This document shows, piece after piece, positions 1 to 9,571 of a DNA stretch of 59,659 nucleotides. A program made the translations under genes and the position numbers. The stretch is from Promicromonospora soli. Its GTDB lineage: Bacteria; Actinomycetota; Actinomycetes; Actinomycetales; Cellulomonadaceae. A model generated the notes under the pieces. It saw only the letters and a list, made by a program, of their open reading frames with translations. It ran no database searches and was not told the DNA's origin. Each line of letters opens with the position of its first letter. Positions within the stretch are counted from its first letter, which is position 1. The DNA is taken from positions 1-59,659 of the forward strand of contig NZ_BNAS01000012.1 of assembly GCF_014653785.1 (NCBI RefSeq), written 5' to 3'.

Positions 1-261
1 CTGCGCGTCCTGCTCCACGTCAAAGCTCGACGAGTTGGCCAGCAACGTGCCGTCCAGCGCCCTGGCCTCGTAGTTGAACCGCCCCAGCTTGCCCGACGCG
101 GTCTGGGTCACCCACACACCCGAGTCGTTCAGCCGCACATCAGCCGTCGCCTCGCCGTCGTACCACAGAGCGAAGCCCAGCAGACCCGCACCGAAGAGGG
201 TCACCACACCGACCGACGCAACGGACCTGCGGTTCTCAAACACGCTTGAGACCAGGCTCAT
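1..261 (-). CDS. N-terminal part of a membrane-anchored Ig/fibronectin-type protein (truncated by window edge)
   Basis: Reading leftward from an ATG at 261 the frame stays open to the window edge, giving the first 87 residues. It begins MSLVSSVFENRRSVASVG and has one hydrophobic segment (about residues 15-34), then an extracellular stretch with the motif DSGVWVT. This start resembles the large actinobacterial Ig-like/fibronectin-III repeat proteins usually encoded next to MoxR, DUF58 and transglutaminase genes, which are cell-surface or secretion-associated. That assignment rests on N-terminal similarity recalled from the family, and the repeat domains lie outside the window. The 166 bp between this gene and the next show no clear promoter or hairpin. 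Confidence 0.6.
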   Translation of the reverse strand, partial: MSLVSSVFENRRSVASVGVVTLFGAGLLGFALWYDGEATADVRLNDSGVWVTQTASGKLGRFNYEARALDGTLLANSSSFDVEQDAQ

Positions 262-427
262 GCGTCCTCCTCTTCATCACTCCACAAAAAGACTGCTCGC
301 CCGGCCATACACACAGGCGCAACGGCAGCACCCTACCGAGCGAGAGGGGAATAGTCGCCAAATCACGGTGGGCAAAACGACCCATATCGGTCGTCCGTCG
401 GGAGGTCTGGTTTCAGGCCGTCAGAGT

Positions 428-727
428 TCAGTAGGACGCCACGCGGCGTTCGATCCATGCCCTTGCCTCGACGGCCGTGTGACCGGTCGCCTGGCGGTAC
501 AGCCTGGTCGCTTCGGCTCGCCTGTCCGACCAGATGCACCTGTCGATCTCGGCCAGCGTCTCCGGCAGGATTCCGTCCACGGCCGGGCCCTCGATGCCGA
601 GGTGCTTGATCACCCGATCCACCTTGCGTTCGACTCGATCGACCGCCCGCCCGGTTGAGTTCACCGTGATGAGCACGAGCAACAGGACGACGAGTATCGC
701 TACGGGGACGAGCTCCGCGATGTACAT
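428..727 (-). CDS. Small membrane protein with an L7/L12-like C-terminal motif
   Basis: A 99-residue protein starting at the ATG at 727 (MYIAELVPVAILVVLLLVLI). The open frame extends further upstream, but the copZ promoter lies there. It has one N-terminal membrane helix (about residues 5-25), a short charged linker (RAVDRVERKVDRV) and a soluble C-terminal part. The end of the protein (EIDRCIWSDRRAEATRLYRQ, then EARAWIERR) resembles the helix-turn-helix-like C-terminal fold of ribosomal L7/L12 seen in small actinobacterial hypotheticals (DEV..LxxGxKIEAIKxYRE). Function unknown. It is divergent from the copper operon, with about 70 bp between its start and the copZ -35 element. Confidence 0.55.
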   Translation of the reverse strand: MYIAELVPVAILVVLLLVLITVNSTGRAVDRVERKVDRVIKHLGIEGPAVDGILPETLAEIDRCIWSDRRAEATRLYRQATGHTAVEARAWIERRVASY

Positions 728-797
728 GGCGAAACCGTAGCGGGCGAAAGTCCGACGACTGATGCGATCGACCCGCCTCTGAGCCCGGGGCTTCCCC

Positions 798-826
798 TTG
801 ACCGGAATACCCCGAGGGGGTATATG
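798..826 (+). promoter_or_regulatory. copZ operon promoter with embedded CsoR-type operator
   Basis: A -35 element TTGACC (798-803) and a -10 TATATG (821-826) are separated by 17 bp. Lying between them and overlapping the -10 is the dyad ATACCCCGAGGGGGTAT (807-823), a G/C-rich inverted repeat of the type bound by copper-sensing CsoR repressors. The geometry implies that bound CsoR blocks RNA polymerase and that Cu(I) relieves this. The same arrangement recurs at 7051-7079. Confidence 0.8.
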
Positions 827-840
827 GTTCGGAATACGGC

Positions 841-855
841 TACCCCCTAGGGGTA
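841..855. promoter_or_regulatory. Second CsoR-like dyad in the copZ leader
   Basis: TACCCCCTAGGGGTA is a near-perfect inverted repeat with the same CCCC/GGGG half-sites as the operator in the -35/-10 spacer. It lies 15 to 29 bp downstream of the -10 hexamer, in the early transcribed leader, and 29 bp before the copZ ATG. It may be a second CsoR tetramer site that tightens repression; this is inferred from sequence similarity only. Confidence 0.6.
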
Positions 856-884
856 CCATCGAACCCGAATGGAAGGAAGAGACC

Positions 885-1100
885 ATGGCGACGACGAGCG
901 AGTACCAGGTCACCGGAATGAGCTGCGGGCACTGCGAGGTCGCGGTCCGCGGCGAGGTGGGCCGGCTTCCCGGCGTGGAGCAGGTCGACGTGAGTGCCGC
1001 GACCGGCAAGCTCGTCGTCCGGAGCGCTGCCGTGCTGGACGACGCCGCGGTCGTGGCCGCCGTGGACGAGGCCGGATATGAGGCGGAGCGGGTCGCATGA
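885..1100 (+). CDS. copZ: Copper chaperone CopZ (HMA domain)
   Basis: A 71-residue single heavy-metal-associated domain. The Cu(I)-binding loop GMSCGHC occupies residues about 10-16. The rest follows the beta-alpha-beta-beta-alpha-beta ferredoxin-like pattern and ends GYEAERVA. The ATG at 885 follows the purine-rich sequence GGAAGGAAGAGACC, so longer upstream starts are not needed. It is the first gene of the CsoR-controlled operon and its stop overlaps the next start (ATGA at 1097-1100), giving translational coupling. It should bind cytosolic Cu(I) and hand it to the CopA ATPase two genes downstream, and possibly to CsoR. Confidence 0.92.
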   Translation: MATTSEYQVTGMSCGHCEVAVRGEVGRLPGVEQVDVSAATGKLVVRSAAVLDDAAVVAAVDEAGYEAERVA

Positions 1101-2010
1101 ACGTCCCTCAGCGGCTCGGCCTGTACGGCGGGGGCCTTGCGGCACTCTTCGTCGCGGCCTTCGTCGTCGCCGGTGCGGTGGTCCCGGAGCGTTCCGTCGC
1201 CGCGTGGTCGGCGACGACCGAGGGGGAGTCAGACGGCATGGAGGGGATGGAAGACATGGAAGGCATGAACGAGGGCCCCAGCGAAGCCACATCGGTACGC
1301 GGGCTCTCGCTCGAACAGGACGGCCTGCTCCTGAGCCCGGTCAGCGTTCCCGGCGAGACGGGCGAGACCGGAATGCTCTCGTTCACCATCACGTCGGCTG
1401 ACGGCGAGGCGGTGACCGGCTTCGAGACCGAGCACGACAAGAAGCTGCACCTGATCGTGGTGCGCTCCGACGGTGACCAGTTCCGTCATGTCCACCCGAC
1501 GATGTCGGCCGACGGCGTCTGGTCGATCCCGTGGACGTGGGCGGAGGCGGGCACCTACCGGGTGTTCACCGACTTCGTCCCCGAGGCGACCGGCGAGAAC
1601 GTGACGCTCACCCGCACGGTCGATGTCGCCGGACCTTTCTCGCCGCAGCCCGCGACGTCGGCGTCGACCAGCAATACGACCGGCGGCTACACAGCGACGC
1701 TCACCGGAGACCTGAGCGCGGACGGCGACTCCATGCTCACGGCGACCATCACGAAGGACGGCGAGCCGGTCACCCAGCTGGAGCCGTACCTCGGCGCCTA
1801 CGGGCACCTCGTCGCGCTGCGCGAGGGCGACCTGGCCTACCTGCACGTGCACCCCGAGGGTGACGAGCCGGAGGCCGGAGCGGAGTCCGGTCCGGACATC
1901 GAGTTCATGACCGAGGCGCCAACGCCCGGCCGGTACCTGCTGTACCTGGACTTCAAGGTCGACGGGGAAGTGCACACGGCGCGCTTCGTCCTGGACACGA
2001 CAGGGAGGGC

Positions 2011-2014
<4 letters not shown>
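1097..2014 (+). CDS. Secreted/membrane-anchored copper-operon protein with Met- and His-rich motifs
   Basis: A 305-residue protein with a signal-anchor or signal peptide (hydrophobic about residues 12-33) and then a Met-rich acidic stretch with repeated MEGM motifs (about 49-60). Two similar beta-sandwich-like halves follow, each containing an HxH motif (FRHVHP near 130 and YLHVHP near 252). Met-rich and HxH patches are typical of extracytoplasmic copper-binding proteins. Proteins of this type sit between copZ and copA in other actinobacteria and are usually annotated only as heavy-metal-binding. It probably buffers or passes copper outside the membrane. It overlaps both neighbours by 4 bp. 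Confidence 0.7.
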
Positions 2015-4302
<2,288 letters not shown>

Positions 4303-4331
4303 CCAGCTCACCATCGACGAAAGGACCCAAC

Positions 4332-4619
4332 ATGGGACACGACCACTCCCACGGCGACCACGAGCACGGCGATCACGCGCACGGCGGCCATTCGCACTCG
4401 CACTCGGCCGCGGCGAGCCCTCTCGGCGGCAACCTGCTCGGCCCCTCGGCCGACGAGATCGCGGAGTGCCCCGTGATGCGCGGCAGCACGGTAGTGAAGT
4501 CCGAAGCCGAGGCGAAGGGCCTGTTCCGCGACTACGAGGGCCAGCGCTACTGGTTCTGCTGCGCGGCCTGCGAGGCCCCGTTCGACGCCGACCCCGCGAA
4601 GTACGCGGCCGCGGCCTGA
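4332..4619 (+). CDS. His-rich YHS-domain metal-binding protein
   Basis: A 95-residue protein. The first ~27 residues are a His/Asp/Gly tract (HDHSHGDHEHGDHAHGGHSH) suited to binding soft or borderline metals. The remainder is a YHS-like domain with ECPVMRGS and the paired cysteines of YWFCCAACEAPF. YHS domains are common in copper and heavy-metal loci, where they act as metallochaperones or sensors of free metal. It lies 29 bp after copA, within the same transcription unit, and a strong hairpin follows its stop. The exact partner is unknown. Confidence 0.8.
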   Translation: MGHDHSHGDHEHGDHAHGGHSHSHSAAASPLGGNLLGPSADEIAECPVMRGSTVVKSEAEAKGLFRDYEGQRYWFCCAACEAPFDADPAKYAAAA

Positions 4620-4632
4620 TCCGCGCAGCCGG

Positions 4633-4667
4633 AGGTTCCGCGGCGCTCGTGATGCGCCGCGGAACCT
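4633..4667 (+). terminator. Strong hairpin between the YHS gene and csoR
   Basis: A perfect 13-bp stem, AGGTTCCGCGGCG (4633-4645) pairing with CGCCGCGGAACCT (4655-4667), closes a 9-nt loop 13 bp after the YHS stop. There is no T-tract, which is usual in very GC-rich actinobacteria. It could terminate the cop transcript or lower csoR expression relative to the upstream genes. Confidence 0.65.
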
Positions 4668-4716
4668 GCGACTTCGCCCCTGCAGCCAGCACGTTCGACC
4701 AAGTGGAGATGACACC

Positions 4717-5067
4717 ATGGGAACCATGACCGACACAGGATCCCCTGCCGACCTCGACGTGCGCGGGGAGGGCGACGCGCACGTCACCCACGGATACATC
4801 ACTGACAAGGCCAACTACCTCGCCCGGCTCAAGCGCATCGAGGGGCAGGCTCGCGGGATCCACCGGATGGTCGACGAGGAGCAGTACTGCATCGACATCC
4901 TGACCCAGGTGTCCGCCCTGACCAAGGCGCTCGAGAGCGTCGCGCTCGGCCTCCTGGACGACCATCTCAAGCACTGTGTGGTGGACGCCGCCCGGACCGG
5001 CGGTCCCGAGGCCGACGCGAAGGTCAAGGAAGCCTCCGACGCGATCGCACGGCTCGTCCGCTCCTGA
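4717..5067 (+). CDS. csoR: Copper-sensing transcriptional repressor CsoR
   Basis: A 116-residue all-helical protein of the CsoR/RcnR family. After a ~25-residue tail, helix 1 contains YLARLKRIEGQARGIHRMV, followed by the conserved Cys of YCIDIL and the His-x2-Cys of DDHLKHC. This is the Cys-His-Cys copper ligand set of CsoR, rather than the His-rich nickel set of RcnR. CsoR tetramers bind G/C-rich dyads such as those at 807-823, 841-855 and 7060-7076 and release DNA on binding Cu(I). The ATG at 4717 is preceded by GTGGAG; a second ATG lies at 4726. Confidence 0.92.
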   Translation: MGTMTDTGSPADLDVRGEGDAHVTHGYITDKANYLARLKRIEGQARGIHRMVDEEQYCIDILTQVSALTKALESVALGLLDDHLKHCVVDAARTGGPEADAKVKEASDAIARLVRS

Positions 5068-5079
5068 GCTCGTCCGCGA

Positions 5080-5095
5080 CCGGGTGCAGCCCGGG
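5080..5095. terminator. Weak hairpin between convergent csoR and LOG-like gene
   Basis: CCGGG (5080-5084) pairs with CCCGG (5090-5094) across a five-base loop and is followed by GTTCTTC. It lies in the 32-bp space between two convergent genes, so it may act as a short bidirectional terminator. The stem is only five pairs, so support is modest. Confidence 0.3.
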
Positions 5096-5099
5096 TTCT

Positions 5100-5582
5100 T
5101 CAGTCGCGCAGGGCCATCGAAAGAGCGAAGGCGACGGCGTCCTGGGGCGTGGCCGCGGTCGGGGGAGCGTCGGGCAGCGGGTTGCCGTCCGCGTCCAGGA
5201 CCTGCCAGCCGCCGAGGCTGATCACCGGCACGCCGCGCCACTGGGCGAGCGCGAGCTCGGACAGGGTGCCCCACGAGCCGCCGACGGCGATCACGGCGTC
5301 GGCCGACCACACCACGACGGCGTTACGGGCTTCGCCCATGTTCGTGGCCAGCACGGCGCTGAGGTCGGGGTTGGCGTCCTTTTTCGTTGATCCAGGCCGC
5401 ACGCCGATGACGAGGCCGCCGGCCAAGCGCGCTCCCGCCGAGACGGCTGCCATCACCCCTGCCCCGCCGCCGTTGAGCACCGTCACTCCGGCCTCGGCGA
5501 GCAGGCGCCCGACCTCGTGAGCGTGCTCCCGGTCCTGTTCGGTGCAGAAGCGCGGGCCGCACACGGCCACCTGGATGGGCAT
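5100..5582 (-). CDS. LOG-like / TIGR00725-family Rossmann-fold protein
   Basis: A 160-residue protein with the SLOG fold of the LOG/lysine-decarboxylase-like superfamily. It opens with VAVCGPR, followed by a glycine-rich nucleotide loop (NGGGAGVMAAVSAGA), the GVRPGST region and the AVGGSWGTLSELALA motif equivalent to the PGGxGTxxE signature of cytokinin phosphoribohydrolases (here GGSWGTLSE, keeping Gly, Thr and Glu). The TIGR00725 subgroup lacks a firm biochemical role, so a nucleotide-binding or hydrolase function is inferred. It is transcribed toward csoR and has no evident link to copper. Confidence 0.75.
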   Translation of the reverse strand: MPIQVAVCGPRFCTEQDREHAHEVGRLLAEAGVTVLNGGGAGVMAAVSAGARLAGGLVIGVRPGSTKKDANPDLSAVLATNMGEARNAVVVWSADAVIAVGGSWGTLSELALAQWRGVPVISLGGWQVLDADGNPLPDAPPTAATPQDAVAFALSMALRD

Positions 5583-5668
5583 CGGTTCTCCCTCCTGGGC
5601 GGTGCGACGTCCGCTTCGGGCAAGCTATCCGGCATGGCCCGGCGGGACCGGTGACCTGGCTCGCCGAC

Positions 5669-5710
5669 TTCGGTCCGAGGTCATCTGCGCGCAGACGACA
5701 TCGGACCGAA
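5669..5710. repeat. 42-bp near-perfect dyad between DUF305 and LOG-like genes
   Basis: TTCGGTCCGA (5669-5678) is the exact reverse complement of 5701-5710, and TCTGCGCGCAGA (5684-5695) is a perfect palindrome on the same centre (5689.5). In all, 19 of 21 base pairs match. It lies between a gene end (5771) and a gene start (5582) on the minus strand. It could be an extra terminator hairpin or a protein-binding/cruciform site; the absence of any loop at the centre favours a protein-binding site. Confidence 0.5.
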
Positions 5711-5731
5711 CTCATCATGCCTCAGCCCGGC

Positions 5732-5764
5732 GGGTGGTGCGCCACCATCAGCGGCGCACCACCC
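5732..5764 (-). terminator. Hairpin terminator after the DUF305 gene
   Basis: A 12-bp perfect stem, GGGTGGTGCGCC (5732-5743) with GGCGCACCACCC (5753-5764), closes a nine-base loop six bases past the stop of the minus-strand DUF305 gene. There is no T-run. Position and strength fit an intrinsic-type terminator of a GC-rich genome. Confidence 0.65.
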
Positions 5765-5770
5765 TCGGCG

Positions 5771-6433
5771 TCACATGCCGGCGAGCAGACCCTCCATCGT
5801 CTGGATCTCGCTCGACTGGCCGTCGATGATGGCGCCGGCCATCTCGACGGCGCCCTCGTGGGCGCCGTCCCCGACCTCGGTCTGCGCCATCTCGATGGCA
5901 CCCTCGTGGTGGACGATCATCTGCTCGAGGAACAGCCGGCTGGCTTCCGCCCCCTCGGCGCCTTCGAGCGCCTGCATGTCGTCCTCGCTCATCATGCCGC
6001 CCAGGGACTCGTCGCCCATTGAGTCGTCACCCATGGAGTCGTGGTCCATGCCCATGGAGTCGTCCGGCTGCTCGGCGCCCCACTCGTCGAGCCAGGTGCT
6101 GAGCTGCTCGATCTCCGGGCCCTGAGCCTCCTTGATCTGCGTGGCCAGGTCGGTGACCTCCGAGTCGATCCCCTCCTTGCCGAGGATGACGTCGGACATC
6201 TCGATTGCCTGCTCGTGGTGCGGGATCATCATCTGCGCGAACATCACGTCCGCGTCGTTGAACGCGGCGCCGTCCCCGGCGCTCTGGTCGTCCGAGGGCG
6301 ACGCGCCTTCGGACATGGACGCGCCGGACATGTCCATGCCGGAGTGGTCGGAGCCTGAGCCGTCGGAGCCGGTGCAGGCAGAGAAGGTCAGGGCGGTAGC
6401 CAGCACGAGGCTGGGCGCAAGGATGCGCTTCAT
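5771..6433 (-). CDS. DUF305 lipoprotein (copper-locus associated)
   Basis: A 220-residue lipoprotein. The signal peptide ends in the lipobox TFSAC (lipidated Cys at about 20), followed by a Ser/Asp/Met-rich linker (MDMSGASM). Two DUF305 (ferritin-like helical) halves follow, each with the hallmark MIPHHEQAIEMS / MIVHHEGAIEMAQ, joined by a second Met/Asp-rich linker. DUF305 proteins are frequent in copper-resistance islands, and their paired His and flanking Met residues suggest extracytoplasmic metal binding. It is probably part of the same copper response, although no CsoR-type dyad was seen directly upstream of it. Confidence 0.82.
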   Translation of the reverse strand: MKRILAPSLVLATALTFSACTGSDGSGSDHSGMDMSGASMSEGASPSDDQSAGDGAAFNDADVMFAQMMIPHHEQAIEMSDVILGKEGIDSEVTDLATQIKEAQGPEIEQLSTWLDEWGAEQPDDSMGMDHDSMGDDSMGDESLGGMMSEDDMQALEGAEGAEASRLFLEQMIVHHEGAIEMAQTEVGDGAHEGAVEMAGAIIDGQSSEIQTMEGLLAGM

Positions 6434-6530
6434 GGTTCATGGGCCTTTCAGTTCGGAGTAGCTGACACACGGCGCGGCCCCGGAAGGGTCGCGAAACGGC
6501 CGACCCGGCAGGGTCGGCATGCGCGTGCTT

Positions 6531-6974
6531 CTACGTCCGCAGGATGCCCAACGCGTGCAACGACGGCGGTGCCGCCGGTCGCGAGCGCGGCGCGGCCACC
6601 AGAACCCGCCGGGCGAACGGCAGCAGGACCGTGTTGAGGAAGCTCGCCGGCGGTGCGGCGAGGGTCAGCAGGACGACGAGCACCATCAGGCACATGGCTG
6701 TCGTCATGTCGTGCGCGTCGTGCGAGCCACAGCCGGATGAGCAGTCCGAGCCTTCGACGCCGGCGCCGGCGTGCGAGGCGGGGACGCCCGGCTGGGCCGG
6801 CGCCGCCACGTCGTGCGCCGCCGCAATCCCGGCTGGCGTGACGTGTGCGGTCGGCGAGCCGCTCATCGAGTGCATCGACACCACGCCCGCGATCACCACG
6901 GCGATCATCAGCGCGCTGGCCACCCCTCGCCGCGGTGCGGCGAGCAGCGACCGAAGGATGCTGATCACGTGCAT
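6531..6974 (-). CDS. DUF6153-like small membrane protein
   Basis: A 147-residue protein starting at ATG 6974 (MHVISILRSLLAAPRRG), with two hydrophobic segments (about 19-34 and 91-110). The intervening loop contains His and Cys clusters (SMHSMSG, SDCSSGCGSHDAHDM). It resembles the actinobacterial DUF6153 family, which often lies beside copper or DUF305 genes. The loop chemistry suggests metal contact outside the membrane, but no biochemical role is known. It diverges from copB; the CsoR-type operator at 7060-7076 lies in the shared upstream region, so both genes could be copper-controlled. The upstream open frame to 7100 would run through that promoter and is not used. Confidence 0.6.
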   Translation of the reverse strand: MHVISILRSLLAAPRRGVASALMIAVVIAGVVSMHSMSGSPTAHVTPAGIAAAHDVAAPAQPGVPASHAGAGVEGSDCSSGCGSHDAHDMTTAMCLMVLVVLLTLAAPPASFLNTVLLPFARRVLVAAPRSRPAAPPSLHALGILRT

Positions 6975-7050
6975 CACGCCGTCCACCCTAGTGGCTCGTG
7001 GATGCCAACGTGACCTCGGCGAGCGTCGTTCGGAGCACTCTCGCGACCCC

Positions 7051-7079
7051 TTGACGAGGATACCCCCACGGGGTATATA
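7051..7079 (+). promoter_or_regulatory. copB promoter with embedded CsoR-type operator
   Basis: TTGACG (7051-7056) and TATATA (7074-7079) are spaced by 17 bp. The dyad ATACCCCCACGGGGTAT (7060-7076) fills the spacer and overlaps the -10, as at the copZ promoter. This places copB in the CsoR regulon. The leader to the ATG at 7130 is about 45 nt. Confidence 0.8.
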
Positions 7080-7129
7080 TGGTTCTACTGCTGCCCCCAC
7101 GGATCACTGCTCAACCCAGGAGCGATTCC

Positions 7130-9457
7130 ATGAACGAGTCCCACATCCACCCCACCAAACAGCCTGTCGCACCGGAACCCGCAGTGCACCACGAGCACGG
7201 TCACGAGCACGGTGACGCCCTCCACGCGATGCACGAAGACCACACGTCGCACGACGGCGACCACGCAGGTCACGCGGACCACGGGGACCACGCCGGTCAC
7301 GTGGAGCACGGGGACCACCACGCCAGTCACGCCGAACATGCGGGCCACACCGTCCAGGCAGTCGCCACTGACCAGGCCGCGCCCGCGGGTCACGCCGCTC
7401 ACGCCGACTCGGCCGAGCACAGCGACCACGCCGAGCACGCCGGCCACACCGCTCATGCCGAGCACGCCGGCCACGGCGGCCACGGCGGCCACGCCGGACA
7501 CGGCGACCACGTCGGCCAGTTCCGGCGGCTGTTCTGGATCATGCTGGTGCTGGCCGTACCGGTCGTGGGGTTCTCCAGCATGTTCGCGATGATCCTCGGC
7601 TACACGCTGCCCGAAGGCGGCTGGGTGACCGCGGTCTCGCCAGTGCTGGGCACCGTCATGTACGTGTGGGGCGGGTCGCCGTTCCTGACCGGGGCGGTGA
7701 GCGAGCTCCGCTCCCGCAAGCCGGGGATGATGCTGCTGATCGGCCTGGCGATCACCGTCGCGTTTGTCGCCTCCCTGGGTGCCAGCCTCGGCCTGCTGGA
7801 CCACCAGCTCGACTTCTGGTGGGAGCTGGCGCTCCTGATCGTGATCATGCTGCTCGGCCACTGGATCGAGATGCGTTCGCTCGCGCAGACGACGTCGGCC
7901 CTGGACTCCCTCGCGGCACTGCTCCCGGACGAGGCGGAGCGCGTCGACGGGGACCAGATCGTCAAGGTCTCGCCGGCCGATCTCGTCGTCGGCGACGTCG
8001 TCGTCGTGCGGCCGGGTGGGAGCGTCCCCGCGGACGGCCGCGTCGTCGACGGCCGCGCGGAGATGGACGAGTCCATGGTGACGGGGGAGTCGCGCACCGT
8101 CCCGCGCGGCCCCGGCGAGCCGGTGACCGCGGGAACGGTCGCCACGGACTCCGGAATGCGGATCGAGGTGACGGCCACCGGCGACGACACCGCCCTGGCC
8201 GGCATCCAGCGGCTCGTGACCGAGGCGCAGAACTCGTCGTCGCGCGCGCAGCGCCTGGCGGACGTCGCGGCGGGCTGGCTGTTCTGGTTCGCCCTGGCCG
8301 CAGCGGCGGTCACGGCAGTGGTCTGGTCGGTCGCCGGACTCCCGGACGCCGCCGTCATACGCACCGTGACCGTGCTCGTGATCGCGTGCCCCCACGCCCT
8401 GGGGCTCGCCATCCCGCTCGTCGTCTCGATCGCCACCGAACGGGCCGCCCGTGGTGGCGTGCTCGTCAAGGACCGGCTGGCCCTGGAGAGCATGCGCACC
8501 GTGGACACCGTGCTGTTCGACAAGACCGGCACGCTCACGAAGGGTGAGCCCACCGTCGCCGACGCGCAGCCGGCCGGCGACGTCGACGCCGACATGCTCG
8601 TCGCGCTCGCCGCCGCCGCGGAGTCGGACAGCGAGCACCCCCTGGCCAAGGCCATCGTGCGCGCGGCGCAGGAGCGCGGCCTCACGGTCCCGCGGGCCAC
8701 GGGCTTCACCTCGTCGCCCGCGGTCGGGGTGACCGCTACGGTCGACGGCCACGAGATCCGGGTCGGCGGACCGCGGCTCCTGGAGGAGAGCGGCCAGGAC
8801 GAGCTGCCGGAGGCGGACGCCTGGCGCAAGGACGGGGCGATCATCCTGCACGTCCTGCGCGACGGGGCGGTGGTCGGCGGGATCAAGCTCGCCGACGAGG
8901 TGCGCACGGAGTCCGCGGACGCAGTCCGGAAGCTGCACGACCTGGGCGTCCAGGTGGTCATGATCACCGGCGACGCCGAGGCGGTCGCGCGGTCCGTGGC
9001 GGAGGAGATCGGCGTCGACCGGTATTTCGCCGGCGTCCGGCCGGAGGACAAGTCCGCCAAGGTCCAGCAGCTGCAGGGCGAGGGGCGCAAGGTGGCGATG
9101 GTGGGCGACGGCGTCAACGACGCCCCGGCGCTGGCGCAGGCCGACGTCGGCATCGCGATCGGAGCCGGAACCGACGTGGCGATCGCGTCCGCCGGCGTCA
9201 TCCTCGCGAGCGACGACCCCCGGTCCGTGCTGTCGGTGATCGAGCTGTCGCGAGCCAGCTACCGGAAGATGAAGCAGAACCTGTGGTGGGCAGCCGGGTA
9301 CAACCTGATCTCGGTGCCGCTCGCCGCGGGCGTCCTGGCGCCGATCGGCTTCGTGATGCCGATGTCGGCGGGCGCGGTCCTGATGTCGCTCTCGACGGTC
9401 GTGGTCGCGCTCAACGCCCAGCTGCTGCGCAGGCTCGACCTCCGTCCGGGGAAGTGA
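7130..9457 (+). CDS. copB: CopB-type P1B ATPase with long His-rich N terminus
   Basis: A 775-residue P-type ATPase starting at the ATG at 7130, which follows CAGGAGCG. Roughly the first 130 residues are a low-complexity His/Ala/Gly/Asp tract built on HAGH and HGDH units, without an HMA Cys motif. The membrane metal site is Cys420-Pro-His422 (VIACPHALG), the mark of P1B-3 (CopB) pumps, and catalytic Asp464 lies in DKTGT; TGES and [16 protein letters not shown] are intact. It exports copper, Cu(I) or Cu(II), or a similar ion, and its own CsoR-type operator links it to the copA operon. The N-terminal repeats may vary in number between strains. Confidence 0.88.
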   Translation: MNESHIHPTKQPVAPEPAVHHEHGHEHGDALHAMHEDHTSHDGDHAGHADHGDHAGHVEHGDHHASHAEHAGHTVQAVATDQAAPAGHAAHADSAEHSDHAEHAGHTAHAEHAGHGGHGGHAGHGDHVGQFRRLFWIMLVLAVPVVGFSSMFAMILGYTLPEGGWVTAVSPVLGTVMYVWGGSPFLTGAVSELRSRKPGMMLLIGLAITVAFVASLGASLGLLDHQLDFWWELALLIVIMLLGHWIEMRSLAQTTSALDSLAALLPDEAERVDGDQIVKVSPADLVVGDVVVVRPGGSVPADGRVVDGRAEMDESMVTGESRTVPRGPGEPVTAGTVATDSGMRIEVTATGDDTALAGIQRLVTEAQNSSSRAQRLADVAAGWLFWFALAAAAVTAVVWSVAGLPDAAVIRTVTVLVIACPHALGLAIPLVVSIATERAARGGVLVKDRLALESMRTVDTVLFDKTGTLTKGEPTVADAQPAGDVDADMLVALAAAAESDSEHPLAKAIVRAAQERGLTVPRATGFTSSPAVGVTATVDGHEIRVGGPRLLEESGQDELPEADAWRKDGAIILHVLRDGAVVGGIKLADEVRTESADAVRKLHDLGVQVVMITGDAEAVARSVAEEIGVDRYFAGVRPEDKSAKVQQLQGEGRKVAMVGDGVNDAPALAQADVGIAIGAGTDVAIASAGVILASDDPRSVLSVIELSRASYRKMKQNLWWAAGYNLISVPLAAGVLAPIGFVMPMSAGAVLMSLSTVVVALNAQLLRRLDLRPGK

Positions 9458-9513
9458 GGCGGCCCCGGCCGACCGTTCGTGCACCCGATGCCCGATCGCC
9501 GGCCGGAGTTGCA

Positions 9514-9571
9514 TAGGCTGAGTGGCATGACGACACATCGACCCGAGACGGGGGCGCCGTGGGCGGCCTGA
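9514..9571 (+). promoter_or_regulatory. Leaderless -10 and 14-codon upstream ORF before the DUF808 gene
   Basis: The hexamer TAGGCT (9514-9519) is followed after seven bases by an ATG at 9527, the spacing of a leaderless actinobacterial start. That ATG opens a 14-codon frame (MTTHRPETGAPWAA) whose TGA (9569-9571) overlaps the in-frame ATG of the DUF808 gene as TGATG. Such short leaderless upstream ORFs are known to couple translation in actinobacteria. Here it is a prediction from spacing alone. Confidence 0.4.

Noticed and set aside
7085-9538. An 817-residue minus-strand frame opposite copB
   Set aside because: Mirror frame of a gene with all P-type ATPase motifs; composition is low complexity and no motif is seen.
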